This document shows, piece after piece, positions 24,664-39,600 of a DNA stretch of 64,000 nt; the first letter of the stretch is position 1; each line of letters starts with the position of its first letter. The notes under the pieces are model-generated. The model made no database searches, was not told the DNA's origin, and was given only the letters and a program-made list of their open reading frames with translations. The position numbers and the translations under genes were made by a program. Source of the DNA: Rapana venosa (taxonomy: Eukaryota > Mollusca > Gastropoda > Neogastropoda > Muricidae); assembly GCA_028751875.1 (NCBI GenBank), contig CM054154.1:57962463-58026462 (forward strand), read 5' to 3'.

Positions 24664-25265
24664 TCTTGCTACTATCAATTATGGCGCATAAGCGCGATTC
24701 GCAAGTATCTGTCCACTGATGCAACTTCCCAAGCTCGTCACATCTCTCATTCTTTCACGTTTACACTACTGTAATTCTCTTTTGGCTGGCCTTACCAGCA
24801 TCATCCATCCACTCTCTTCAACGCATACAAACTCTGCAGCTCGACTGGTCCTAAGAAAAAAAAATCCGAACACAAACATCCTCCTCTTCTGCGATCCCCT
24901 TCACTGGCTGCCAGTCTCACAAAGACTGAAGTATAAGATCAATACCCTCTGTTTCAAATGTCTCCACAAATTTTACACCATCGTATCTTTGTAACTGTCT
25001 TCACCTGTACCTCCATCCCCTTCCCCTTTGTTCAGCCGCAGATACTTTTTTGCTTTCGAACACCCAATTCAAACAAACCACTGTTGGCCGTCGCTCCTTC
25101 TCTGTTTTGGTCCATCCACCTGGGAATGACCTTCCTCTTCACTTCGTCAAAAGCCTTCACTTGATTCCTTCAAATCCGCCTCAAAACACACTTATTTCCT
25201 ACCTGTCACTTTTCCCCTCTTATCGTCTCTTGTTTTCAATGCATCTTCACTCATAAGTGTTGTTT

Positions 25266-25267
25266 GC

Positions 25268-25301
<34 letters not shown>

Positions 25302-25412
25302 GTGTGAGGTGTGTTGTGTGTGGTGTGTGTGTGTGTGTGTGTGTGTTTTGTGTGTGTTTTGTGTGTGTATGTGTGTGTGGGGCGTGCGTGCGTGCGTGCG
25401 TGTGTACATACA
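25266..25412. repeat. (GT)n tract within E1 3' UTR
   Basis: Interrupted GT repeat, ending in (GTGC)n. It occupies the same element position as the CA-rich tracts at 5325-5377, 7929-8026, 27770-27793 and 48117-48201 in other E1 copies, so it is inherited with the element. Confidence 0.93.
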
Positions 25413-25535
25413 CGTGCATACATTTGAAATATGTTCTTTACTATATTTGAGGAAAGTTGCATGCGCGTAAATGATTTGAGCGCAAGCGCTTCGCTTTGTT
25501 TGTGTTACAAGATTCGGCGCTATATAAATTCCATA

Positions 25536-25573
<38 letters not shown>

Positions 25574-25574
<1 letters not shown>

Positions 25575-27558
25575 GTAGATGTTGGTGATGAAGATGGGTG
25601 ATGATGATGTAGATGTTAGTGATGAAGATGGTGATGATGATGTAGACGTTGGTGATGAAGATGGTGATGATGATGTAGACGTTGGTGATGAAGATGGTGA
25701 TGATGATGTAGACGTTGGTGATGAAGATGGTGATGATGATGTAGACGTTGGTGATGAAGATGGTGATGATGATGTAGACGTTGGTGATGAAGATGGTGAT
25801 GATGATGTAGACGTTGGTGATGAAGATGGTGATGATGATGTAGATGTTGGTGATGAAGATGGAAATGATTATGTAGATGTTGTTGATGGTGATCAATATG
25901 TTGATGATGGTGATGATTATGTAGATATGGGTAATAAAGATGGTGATGATTTCCTAGATGTTGGTGATTAAGATGACGACGAATATGTAGATGTTCATGA
26001 TGAAGATGGTTATGATTATGTAGATGTTGGTGATGGTGATGAATATGTAGATGTTGGTGATAAAGATGTTGATGATTATATAGATGTTGGTGATGGTCAT
26101 GAATATGTATATGTTGATGAAAAGATGGTGATGATTATGTATGTGTTCGTGAAAAGATGGCGATGATTATGTAGATGTAGGTGATGAAGATGGTGATGAT
26201 TATGTAGATGTTAGTAATAAAGATGGTGATGATTATCTAGATGTTGGTGATGAAGATAGTGATGATTATGTAGATGTTGGTGATGAAAATGGCGATAATT
26301 ATGTAGACGTTTATGATATTGATGATTTTGTAGATGTTGGTGATGGTGATTAATATGCAGTTGTTCGTGTTCAAGATGGTAACTAATATGTAGATGATGG
26401 CGATAATGATGAATATGTAGATGATGGTGTTGAATGTGAAGAGGTTAGTGATGACGATGTAGATGGTTACGTAGATGATGGTGATGGTGATGAATATGGA
26501 GATGTTGGTAATGTTGATGAATATGTGGATGTTGGTGATGAAGATGGTGATGATTATGTGGATGTTGGTGATGAAGATGGTGATGATGATGTAGATGTTG
26601 TTGATGATGATGAATATGTAGATAATTGTGATGAATATGTAGACGTTGGTGATGGCGACGAATATGTAGATGTCGGTGATAAAGATGGCGATGAATATGT
26701 CAAAGTTGTTAATAAAGATGGTGATGATAAGGTAGATGTTGGTGATGAAGATGTTGATGATTTTGTAGATGTTGGTGTTGGTGTTGATGAAGATGTCGTT
26801 GATGAATATGGCGATGAATATGTAAATATTGTTGATGAAGATGTAGATGACTATGTAGTTGATAATGGTTACGATTATGCAGATTTTGGGGATGATAATG
26901 ATTTTGGTGATGAAGATGGTGATGAATATACAGCTGTTGGTGATGGTGATGAATATGTAGATGTTGGTGATGATGATGGTGGTGAATATGTAGATGTTGG
27001 TGATGATGATGGTAATGAACATGTAGATGTTGGTGATGAAGATGGTGATGAATATGTAGATGTTGGTGATGATAATGGTGATGAATATGTAGATGTTGGT
27101 GTTGATGATGGTGTTGAGTATGTAGATGTTGGTGATGAAGATTGTGATGATTATGTAGATGTTGGTGATGGTGATTAATATGTAGATGTTTGTGATGATG
27201 ATGGTGACAATTATTTAGATGTTGGTGATTATGATGTTGATGAAAATGGTGATTTTTTTTAGGAAGATTGTGATGATTATGTAGATAATGGTGATGAAGA
27301 TGGTGATGAATATGTAGATGATGATGAATATGCAGATGTTGATGACGCTGATGACTATGTAGACGTTGGTGATGAAGATGGTGATGATTATGTAGATGTT
27401 GATGATGAAGATGGTGATGAATATATAGATGTTGATGATGAAGATGCTGATGAATATATAGATGATAGAGGTTGTGATGACTTTGTAGATGTTGGTGATG
27501 AAGATGGTGATGATTATGTAGGTGTTGCTGTTGGTGATGAATATGTAGATGTTGGTGA
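25574..27558. repeat. GAT-rich satellite, block 5 (clean)
   Basis: Starts straight after the (ATT)n tail of a plus E1 copy and ends in (AAT)n at the tail of a minus E1 copy. A core at about 25600-25865 is a regular 33-bp unit (11 codons, DDDVDVGDEDG) with six copies identical at the GTAGAC position and variants at both ends. The rest is more irregular, alternating 'gatgaatatgtagatgttggt' and 'gatgattatgtagatgtt' words. Plus frames 25579-25971 and 26525-27178 stay open, as does minus 27022-26237, which is expected from a triplet-based array lacking stops. Confidence 0.92.
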
Positions 27559-27586
27559 ATAATAATTTAAAAAAAAAATAATAATT

Positions 27587-28408
27587 AATGGAACTTATAC
27601 AGCGCTATATCTTGCAAAGACAAATCAAAACGCATGCATTCAACCTAATCTTACACAGTCATGCAATCAATGATAAATAATCAATTGTTTAAACAAACAG
27701 ATATTACAAATATGGTGGCTGCAGACAAAATCTATGAAATACAATTTCAATGGAAATTTTTTTTCAAAAGCACACACACACACACACTCACACAGGTCGT
27801 ATACTTTAGTAGGGTGATAGGACATGGGTTAGTGAAGGTGGGATAGTTCTGATATGAAACAGGAGGGGGGAAATCTTAGGTTTGAAATAAATATGTCTAG
27901 AGGCTGGATTTAAAAGTAACGTAACTAAGTTTCTGCCGAGGAGAGAGAGGGAGCTCATTCCAGGTCGATGGACCCAAAATAGAGAAAGAGCGGTGGCCAA
28001 CGGTGGATTGGTTGAATCAAGGTATTCGTAGGCACAAGGTATCTGCAGCAGAGCGGAGGGATCGTCAAGGAGTGTACAGGTTAAGACATTCACAGAGGTA
28101 GGAGAGTGCAGCTTTGTGGAGACATTTGTAACAGAGGGTACTGATCTTATAATTTACTCTCTGTGGCACAGGCAGCCAGTGGGGAGATCGCAAGAGAGGA
28201 GTAATGTGCTCAGATGTTTTTCTTTCTGAGAACTAGTCGAGCTGCGGAGTTTTGTATACGTTGAAGGGAGTGGATAGATGATGCTGGCAGACCAGACAAA
28301 AGAGAATTGCAATAGTCCAGACGTGAAAGAATGAGAGAAGTGACAAGTTTCGCTGTTGCATCTGTGAACAGGTACTTTCGAATTGCACTAATACGCGTAA
28401 TTTTTTGG
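27587..28408 (-). mobile_element. E1 LINE 3' fragment
   Basis: From the left: (AAT)n (27559-27586), core 'tacagcgctatatcttgc', 3' UTR with a short (CA)n (27770-27793), and antisense ORF2 C-terminus (GMSSLSLLGRN; AAKLVTSLILSRLDYCNSLLSGLP at 28210-28449). 5'-truncated near 28408, where an E3 copy begins. Confidence 0.88.
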
Positions 28409-29105
28409 AGGGGCTGCCTCATCTTCTGTGACGTCCCCCATCCTGCCATAGGTGGGGTTGCTCATGTGGCGACACACTTTACTGACAGGCAATTGTTTTA
28501 TCTTGTTTTCATTTAAATTGTACGTGTATCAGTGTCAGAGCCTGCATAGTTGTGTCTGAGGTGTCTGCAATGAATGTGACAATGTTTGGAAGAACTGTAT
28601 CCACTCTCTTAGTTTGTTTTTTGATAGCGTCATTCGATTGTGTTCAGGTACACCCGCCAACAACAATCATGGCCAGATGTACACTCGGGAATTTCTTCTG
28701 AGCCTACAACAATCGGCCAGTGTGTTAGCTGAGGGTGAAGACGTGAACTTTCCTTGCGAAATTCTTCCAACTGCCACCAGTACCCACAGGACTTGGAAGA
28801 ACATAAAAAAATAAACAGAGGAAAGAAAGGTGGCGTGAGACAAAGAATAAAAAATTCAAATCATCGGAAAACCCCGCTACCAACAGTCATACTGACCAAC
28901 GTCCAATCCCTTCGAACCAAAGACAGACGAGCTACAGGAAAACGTTAATTATATGCATGAGTTCAAGAACGCTGGCTTGCTCCCTTTGACAGAAACGTGG
29001 CTCACAGACAGTGTACCCAGCAGTGAGCTGTCTATAAATAGCTTTGGACAGCCTATTCCACTGGACAGAGACAAACGCGCCACCAGTAAAGAACAGGGCA
29101 GGGGC

Positions 29106-29473
29106 GTCTGCTTCTACGTCAATGAGAAATGGTGTCAGGACTTGACCATTCGTCTGCTTCTACGTCAATGAGAAATGGTGTCAGGACGTGACCATTCGTC
29201 TGCTTCTACGTCAATGAGAAATGGTGTCAGGACGTGACCATTCGTCTGCTTCTACGTCAATGAGAAATGGTGTCAGGACGTGACCATTCGTCTGCTTCTA
29301 CGTCAATGAGAAATGGTGTCAGGACGTGACCATTCGTCTGCTTCTACGTCAATGAGAAATGGTGTCAGGACGTGACCATTCGTCTGCTTCTACGTCAATG
29401 AGAAATGGTGTCAGGACGTGACCATTCGTCTGCTTCTACGTCAATGAGAAATGGTGTCAGGACGTGACCATTC
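29106..29473 (+). repeat. 46-bp tandem repeat inside E3 endonuclease
   Basis: Eight consecutive copies of a 46-bp unit starting 'gtctgcttctacgtcaatg'. Copy 1 has 'cttgac' where the others have 'cgtgac', and otherwise they look identical. A single unit is in frame with the flanking endonuclease (VNEKWCQD then LTIR). Seven extra copies add 322 bp (107 codons plus one base), so the expansion shifts the frame. Confidence 0.97.
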
Positions 29474-30378
29474 GGGCCTCTTTGTGTGTGGAGGACATAG
29501 AACTGTTGTCCATATCACTCCGACCGTACTACCTACCGCGGGAATTCCCACAACTATTTTTTACCCTGGTCTACATTCATCCCAAAGCTAATGTGACCAG
29601 AGCATCCCAACATATTCCAAATCACCTGCATAAGTTAGATTCCATATCCCCTGATGCTCCTAAATTCATCCTGGGTGATTTTTAATAAATGTTCACTAAA
29701 TAAAACACTGAAGAATTATGAACAGTACGTGACCTGCCCCACACCAAGAAATAAGACCCTCGACTTGTGCTATGGGACTGTAACAGGTGCATATAAATCA
29801 CTACCGTTACCTCCCCTGGGTTCATCTGACCATAACTGTATTCTTCTAGCACCCATGTACCAGTCAGTGTTTCAGTGCCTTCATCCCATGGTCAGGACCA
29901 CAAAGAAATGGACTGCTGATAGCATAGCTAGTCTGCAAGGCTGCTTTGATTGCACTGACTGGGATATGTTTTACAATGTGTGCTCTGATCTGAATGAGTT
30001 AACTGATGTTGTTACTTCCTATATTTCATTTTGTGTCAGTAGTGTTATTCCAACAAAGGTTATAACTATTTACCCCAATAATAAACCTTGGGTTAAAAAG
30101 GACTTAAAACGTGCATTAAACAAAAGAAAGTAGTATTTTACACAGGCACAGAAGAATACAAGAAACAAGTGAATAAGGAAGTTAAAGCTGCTGTTGCACA
30201 AGCTAGACTTGACTATAAAAATAAGATAGAAGACAAGTTTGCAGGGAACAATTTTCGTGCTGCCTGGCAGGGAATAAAAACTATGTCAGCAGTAAAACAT
30301 GGCAGCTGCCCCACATAGGTCAAAGATTAGTCTACAGGGTGTCTGTGACAACAACTTACCAGACCATTTAAATGCATT

Positions 30379-30390
30379 TACTCCCTTTGA
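30379..30390 (+). repeat. Target-site duplication of E2 insertion, left
   Basis: TACTCCCTTTGA, repeated at 41053-41064. The first two or three bases are ambiguous with the (TAC)n tail at the right end, so the certain duplication is about 10 bp (CTCCCTTTGA). Confidence 0.88.
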
Positions 30391-30815
30391 GACGTCATCA
30401 AGATGGCGGAAAATGCCAACAGCTAATTTTTCATTGTCAGAGTTTTGTGCATTTTACTCAAAATGACAAGAACCAGAAGCATGAGTGGTGTCCGCACACA
30501 GCAAGGAGCAACCCCGGTGACAAGCAAAAGCAAGTCTGTCAGCCAAACCACCCTGACAAAGAAACCTGACTCCGACTCGAAAAAACAGTCAGTGGAACCG
30601 GGCTGTAGCCGATGGTTGTTTGGAAATATGTGCTCAACAACAGGAGACAGCAGTGATAGATCTGTCCACGATAAACTCGCAGAGATGGCCCAAATCATTG
30701 CTTCCCTGTGCACAAAAAAGTTCTTCATTGGAAAGCACCATCCAGGATCTAAAAGACAAAACAAAATCAACAGCTTTGGATGTGAAGCAGGTCAGTAGAT
30801 CCAACGCACAAACGC
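30391..30815 (+). mobile_element. E2 5' end and start of ORF1
   Basis: Full 5' end of an E2 copy inserted in E3. It starts directly at the TSD with 'gacgtcatcaagatggcgg'. An ATG at about 30463 opens MTRTRSMSGVR followed by a Ser/Thr/Lys-rich stretch. The E2 copy at 57823 opens with a similarly charged MTKSTQSRSLGSR. A frame change near 30620 leads to a second frame (AQIIASLCTKK). Clean sequence ends abruptly at about 30815. Confidence 0.8.
30399..30409 (+). promoter_or_regulatory. YY1-like motif at E2 5' end
   Basis: CAAGATGGCGG begins 9 bp inside the element. It matches the classical YY1 site. Human L1 carries a YY1 site near +13 to +21 that positions transcription initiation (known). The same motif occurs 13-23 bp inside the other E2 5' end at 57874-57884. 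Confidence 0.55.
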
Positions 30816-33599
<2,784 letters not shown>

Positions 33600-33600
<1 letters not shown>

Positions 33601-36600
33601 ATTTTTAAAAAAAAGACCCTTTTAAAAAATAATTTTTTCCCAAAATTTTTTCCTATTTTTTTTTTTAAAAATTTTTTTTCCAAAAAAACCCCATTTTTAA
33701 AAAAATTTTTTTATTTATTCCCGGGCCCCTTTACTTGCCGGAAAAAAACTTGTTCAAAATGAAAAATTTTTATTGGGGAATATCTTTTTTCATTTTTGGG
33801 GTTTTTTGGGGTTTTTTTGGGGGATACCCCCAAATTTGGGGTTTATTTATTTAGAAAAAGGAAAAAAAAACCCAAATTTGGGGATTTAATTTTTTGTACT
33901 AATTTTTTCCACCGGGGGTTTCCTTTTTGTTGGAAAAACTTTAAAAAAAAAAAAACAACGGGGTACCTTTTTCCCTGGGGATGTTTTCCCTTATTCTTTT
34001 ATAGTTTTAAAATATGAATTTACAGAAATAAATTTTTTCCTAAAGGGGGTTTTAAAACTAATCTTTTGAACAATTTTAAAAAAAAATGTTTTTTTAAAAT
34101 TTCCCTAAAAATTTTTTTACAGCAAGATTAAAATCTTTTTCCTTTTAGTTGCCGAAAATTTTAACTTTCCATTAAAAAAAGAAATTTTACCCATTAAAAA
34201 ATTATTTTAGAAACCTTGATTTAATTTTTCGTTTATAAAATTGGAAAAGTGGTTTTTTTTTTTGTTTCTGGGGGGTTGGTTATTGTTGTTGTTTTTTTTG
34301 GGTTTTTGTTGGTTTTTTCTTTTTTTTTTTGTTTTTGTTTTTTCCCGATTCTTGTTTTATGTTTTTTTTAATAGTTGTTTATTTGATTGGTTTGTTATGC
34401 AAAACCCCCCCCAAACACACACACAAAGCACGTGGCCGCACAAACCAGCACACCGGACAATACAAACTTTCGTCTGATATCACTATTTTTGGAAGGAGTT
34501 AAACTGAAGAAAAACCCCTTCCCACTTTTGAAAAACAGATTTTTCGGGAAAAAAAGGGAAGAAAATTACCTTGAGCTAGCGCATTGTTGTTTAAACAGTT
34601 ATTTGTAAAATTCAAGGCAAAAAAAACCAAAATTCCCCGACGATGGCTAGGGCAGAACCCTTAAAATTCTTGCTAAACCCCTTGTGAACTTTCCCCCTTC
34701 CAAACCCCGGGGACCACATACGGGATTTGGAAAAACTTTCCAAGTACCTCCAAAAAACAAACTCTCGGGGTAAACAAATTTCAGACTGTAGCCCCCTTAC
34801 TTGGATGAAAAACATTAGAAAAGTCATAAAAAACTCTCATTTTTTGAAGAGAAAGACCTTGACCCCTAAGTTTGCTCGGACAGGACGGGGGTCGAAATCC
34901 AAAAATGTTCATTTTAACAAATTGTACAACATTTGAAGGGGACCTGATCTTTGCCCGAAAATTGTTTTATGATTAAATTCAGCTTCATAAAAAGAGCCAG
35001 TTCTTGTTCACAAAAATACTTTTAAAAATTTGAGAAAAATTCTTGTTGGTGATGGAATTTTAAATAAAACCGTAACCGGAAATTTTTGCCAAAAAAAAAT
35101 TTTATTGGTTTGAATTTTTTCTGTGGGTTTCACAGGGATGGTTCTTGCCCCTTTGTACATTTTATAGACAGTTTGCAGAAGAGCATGAAAATTCCCCTTT
35201 TGTAAAATTGCCAATGCAGTGTCTTTTGTCCTTCTTTTAATCTGTCCCAAAAACCATGGTAGCCCTACTGATTTGTCAATGGTTGTGAGGGTATTGGAGC
35301 TAAAATGTTTAAAACTAAAGATCTTTGTATCGATTACCGAAATCACATTTTTGAGATGTTACCACCTTGTAAGAATTGAAAAAGTTTCGAAGTATTGGGA
35401 AAAGTTTTTGTCCAAATTAAACTGGGGTATAACACGAGCAATTGGGTCCAAAGGACAAAAATATGTATTTTTGAGGAATTACTAATTTTTTTTTTGAAAA
35501 AAGATTCTTTCCTTTGTTTCAAACCCAATAGGGTGTTCAATTTGCTTCATCTTTGGTAAACTACTTTTGTGTTAAAAAAGAATAGTTCGGAAAATTTTAG
35601 AAACTGCTCAAAAATAATTGGAGAAGAACAAAGAGATTAAGCTGTATGCGATCAGAGCTTGTGGCAAGCGCTGCCATTTTGGTGTCTTCCACTAGTCCCC
35701 GAATTCAGTTATTGCTTAGGACCCCCGCTTTCGGTGCCCCAACAGTGAAAAAAAAAAAAAAAATTTTTTGTTCCGGGATTTGAATTCTAAATTTAAAAAC
35801 AGCATGACCAAACAGTTTTACTTCCCTTTATAATCCCCCCCCCCCCTGATTTCAAGGGTGGTGTTGTGTGCGCGCGCGCGTGTGTATGTGTGTTGTGGGT
35901 AAAGAAAAAAGTATCCTGTTTTGGCTTTCAGAATGATTTTAAATTTTGTGGGGTGTTGTGTAAATTTTGTCTTTTCTACACATGTCTTATGGTGCGTTGG
36001 GCCCTGTGTGTGTGTATGGGTTTTTAAAATGTTCATTTAAATTTGGGGTGTGTTTGGGTGGAGGTGTGTGTGAGGCGTGCGTACCGCAAAAATAAAAAAA
36101 AAGTTTATTCTTTTCCAAAGAAGGGTTTTAAATTTGTATTCCTACTTGGTGTTGGTGTGTGTGTGTTTGTGTTGGGGTGTGTTTGTGTGTGTGGTGTGTG
36201 GTGTGTGTGTGGTGTGGTTGTGTGTGTACGCGGTGGTGTGGTGTGTTTCCCGGGGCGTGGTGTGCGGACTGGGGTTGTGTAAATAATTTTTTTAAGCTAT
36301 TTGGAATGTTTTTTAAAAATTGGGCCCTGTATTTTTGTTTTGTGAGTAATTATAGGTATCAAAAGGCCCCGTCGTATTTTAATTGCCCCCATGGGGGTTA
36401 AGGGGTTTTTGCTTTGATTTTACTGCCTTGCTGTTCCCCCGCCGGGTCTTCCCAAAATCCCCCACAGCTACCCGATTGTTATGCTCATCCTCAGGGTCGG
36501 AAATCCCCCAAAGGGGGCCTACTATCAGGCCCTGTGGGGCCCCATTATCCCGTAATTGATGTAGCACAAATGAAGGTTAGTGTGAATTTTTGCATAGAGT

Positions 36601-39600
36601 AAGTTGTAAATAATGACCCCCTAGTATTTTTCGCAAGGGGGTAGAGGGATGATGGGGTTCTTTTTAAGGTTGTAATCAAGAGAGTTTGGTTTGGGCCCCA
36701 CGAGCATGGTTCCCTTTTAACGATTAAGCTGTAATTTTTTCTGGTCATCCCCTTTGAATATCTTTAAAGCAGGGGGCCAATTTTAGGAGAGAAGGGGTTT
36801 TCAGGGGTAACCCTGTTTGAATCTGGGTCATTGTTAAAAATATGGTTGATTTGATGAGGTTATATTGGGACAGTGGGGGGTGTAAAGAGTGAAAAAAACA
36901 GGCATAGAATGCCCCGGGGACTCCCCTTCCGTTTTGGGGTATTTTAAGATTGATAATTATGTAGAAATTTGGGGTGTTAGGGAAAGTAGATAGGGGGAGA
37001 TGGTGGATTTCAAATGTTGGTGATGGGCTGAATAGTAGATGTTGGGTGAAGTGGGGGATGTTATGAGAGTTGGTGAAAGTGATGAAAGTAGATGGTGGTG
37101 GGGTGGGGAATTGTAAATGTTCCTTGAGAGTAAATATTAAACACGGGGTTTTTTACCCAGTTATCAAAAAAAAAATAGAAGAAAAAAAAAAAACCCCAAC
37201 AAATAAACCAAAACCAAAAATTTCACCCCCAAAACAAAACCAAAAAAGAATAAAAATAAAACCCAAAAATACAAAAAATTTGGGAATTAAAAATAAAAAA
37301 TTGATAATTTATTAAATATTAAAAATGGCCACTAAAGAAATGCTAATGATAATAATGTGCCAGATTAAAAATCAAAGACAGCAACAGGAAAATTTCAATG
37401 ATAAAAATAATCTGCCGTAAAAAATTAAAAAAAGAAAAAAACACGTCAACCAAAATTTAAGCCCAAAAATATGACACTTTCCCAACATTATGTTACAAAC
37501 AAAAAAACAAATTATTTTCATATTTTGAAAAAAACGTTTCCAAGACTAGCAGGGTTAGAACCCCATGTTATACATTTTCTTGCCCCCGTTTTCCCTTTAA
37601 ATTTTTTTAAGCCCCTCTGTCCCCCCTTTTTACGTTTTCAGGTCATAATTTTTTGTCAGCAATTAATATAGCAAGGCCCCGGGGATATTCAGTCAAAAAC
37701 TGAAACAAAATATTCTAAAAAAATGTTTCAAAATGAAAAAAATTTTTTTTGTTTAAAAGTCAGGGGGTTTCAGTCCTGTTTAATCTTTAATAATTAAAAG
37801 AAGCCAAAAAGAAGTTTTTGGACGTGGGGTAACAGTTACTTTACCTCGACATTTTTGCAATAACTTAAGGAAAGATAATGGAGCAAAACAAAATTTTTTC
37901 TATTTTAACCCCCGCAAATTTATGGGAAAAATTTTTCTTCCCTGTGTTTCTTAAAACTTTAAGATAGGAACTTATCTAAAGTTTTGTCCTTTTTATTGTA
38001 ATAAAATAAATTGGACTTTAAGAAGGAGAGCCATGCGATTAAATTTTAGACTGAGGATGTTTTCAATATATTTTTGAATCAAAACGCGGGGAAATTGCTC
38101 CTCACCTTTATTTTGGGGTCGGGTGTCATCAGCAAATAGTTAGAGGGGAAAATTCCCTGGAAAAGTTTTAAAAAATGAAAAATAAAAAGGGCCTAAAACT
38201 GCCCCCCGTGGAACCAAAATAATCAGCATAAAAGGGGGGGCGCCAATTCGGTATTTTGCTTTTATTTATTCTTAGAAAAATGTTATATAATTTAACTGAT
38301 TCAAAATTAAGCCATAAATTTGTTTTTTTTTAATAGAAAAAGCCCGATCAATAGGTCAAATGGTTTGTAAAATATACAAAAAAAGGCTCTGAAAAGAAAA
38401 TTGCTTTTTAATTAATGAAATTTTTTATGGTTGTGGGAAGTTGACGGAGTGGGTTTTTCCCGAAACCCTTGGGTTTTCGTGGAACAAATATATGTTGTTT
38501 TAAGGGAGGGCGAGAAAAAAAGGGGAGAAAAAGGAGACGAGACGAGAGAGTCAAAAGAGAGAGAGATTTATTCTTATGCCCCCCCTTTTCCCCCTCCCCT
38601 CCCCCTTATCACCCACCCCCATACAGCCCACGCATGATGGGACCCCACAAGGGAAAAATACTTTCGGTTTCCTTTTTTCCGTCAAAGTTTGGTGACTGCG
38701 GGCTTTGTTTTAGATCTGCAACACACGAATTCAAGATTTTATTGGCCTTTAACCCTAGGTAGGGAGGATTTCACAACAAATCATTTATAATTATAAATTT
38801 GCTTTCAAAAGTTTTTAAAAAATGCTGTGACCAAAAAAAAAATGTAGCAACCTTTTCATCATGTATGCACCCCCTTTTCTTGACTTAAATGTCTCGTTTT
38901 TAAAAACGGTCTTTTTTGTGAAGAGAGCACTTACAAAAAGTGTCCTGGATATGGGTACAAATGTTATGAGTTTAAATTTCAAGTAGTTTTGCTGATTTAT
39001 CCTTGTAGGTATACCCAAAACTTTGGGGTTTTCTTTTAGTTGTGGAGGTTTTCCCAAAAAAAAGGGAAATAAAGGTTCTTTGTTTGCTTTGAAGGAAAGT
39101 TTCTAGTCTGACCCCAGTCAAGAAAAAAAGTTGGGGAAAACAAAGGAGGGAGAAGGTTGTGTTATTTGGGGTTTCCCCGGGAGATTGGGAGATTGACTTG
39201 AAAATAAATTTGTTGGGTTGTAGGTTAGTGAATAAAGATTTAGCTTTTGTTGGAATGATGTTTAAAAGTATATGGAACTGCAATTTTATTTTGCTGTTGG
39301 TGGGTGATAGTTTCACCGGTTATGTGAAAAAAGCATTTCCTTGGTATTTTTGGGCTGTACTTTTGACATGACGGGCTAAAGAAATCACTAAATTAAACTT
39401 TCCCCGTTTTTTAAAGTTGTGAAAAAAAGTATTCCTTTTACAAAAGGGGGTGATGGTGAACGTTGTGTATAGATAGATTTTCCTAATTTTTTCATTTTTT
39501 AATCTAAAATGTAGGTCAGAGGTTAAAAACCCTTTTTTGTTCTGATTGAAGAAAATGTTAAAGAAAAGGGAAAAAGTAAAAAACTAGGAATTTTGTAAAC

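Larger units (their letters stand above)
22312..25573 (+). mobile_element. E1 LINE, long plus copy
   Basis: Order on the plus strand: Ser-rich linker and EN start (DLLQVCLFNVQSVCPN, about 22350), EN (22390-23060), linker (ILIAKRKRRQLERQW near 23270), RT (23650-24660), C-terminal domain to about 25150 (VGRRSFSVLVHPP), 3' UTR with a (GT)n/(CA)n tract (25266-25412), core 'gcgctatataaattcc' and (ATT)n tail (25538-25573). It starts at the same element position where the long minus copy has DACPNSPLSS, but satellite replaces everything upstream. Several frameshifts are present. Confidence 0.9.
28410..30390 (+). mobile_element. E3 (Rex1/CR1-like LINE) 5' half
   Basis: Carries an APE-type endonuclease in several frames: PTVILTNVQSLRTK (about 28880), TETWLTDSVPSSEL (about 28990), GRGVCFYVNEKWCQD (about 29100), then after a tandem expansion SISLRPYYLPREFPQ and KFILGDF (29464-29685), NKTLDLCYGTV and PLGSSDHNCILL (catalytic SDH, about 29820). 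A linker follows (PWVKKDLKRALNKRK). The sequence stops at TSD 30379-30390 in 'LNAFTPFE' and resumes at 41053. A Rex1/CR1-like identity is inferred from the RT half. 28410-28620 is its presumed 5' UTR or flank. Confidence 0.8.

Noticed and set aside
25579..27178. Long acidic open frames (130 and 217 codons) in the GAT array
   Set aside because: A triplet-based satellite without stop words is open by construction, and the opposite strand is open too. There is no leader, no unique domain, and the same repeats occur elsewhere with stops.
29106..29473. Regular array that might be taken for a CRISPR
   Set aside because: Direct tandem repeat of one 46-bp unit with no variable spacers, inside a LINE endonuclease in a eukaryotic context.
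35868..36280. Alternating CG/GT stretches as Z-DNA or regulatory elements
   Set aside because: Simple-sequence parts of the E3 3' UTR with no further support.
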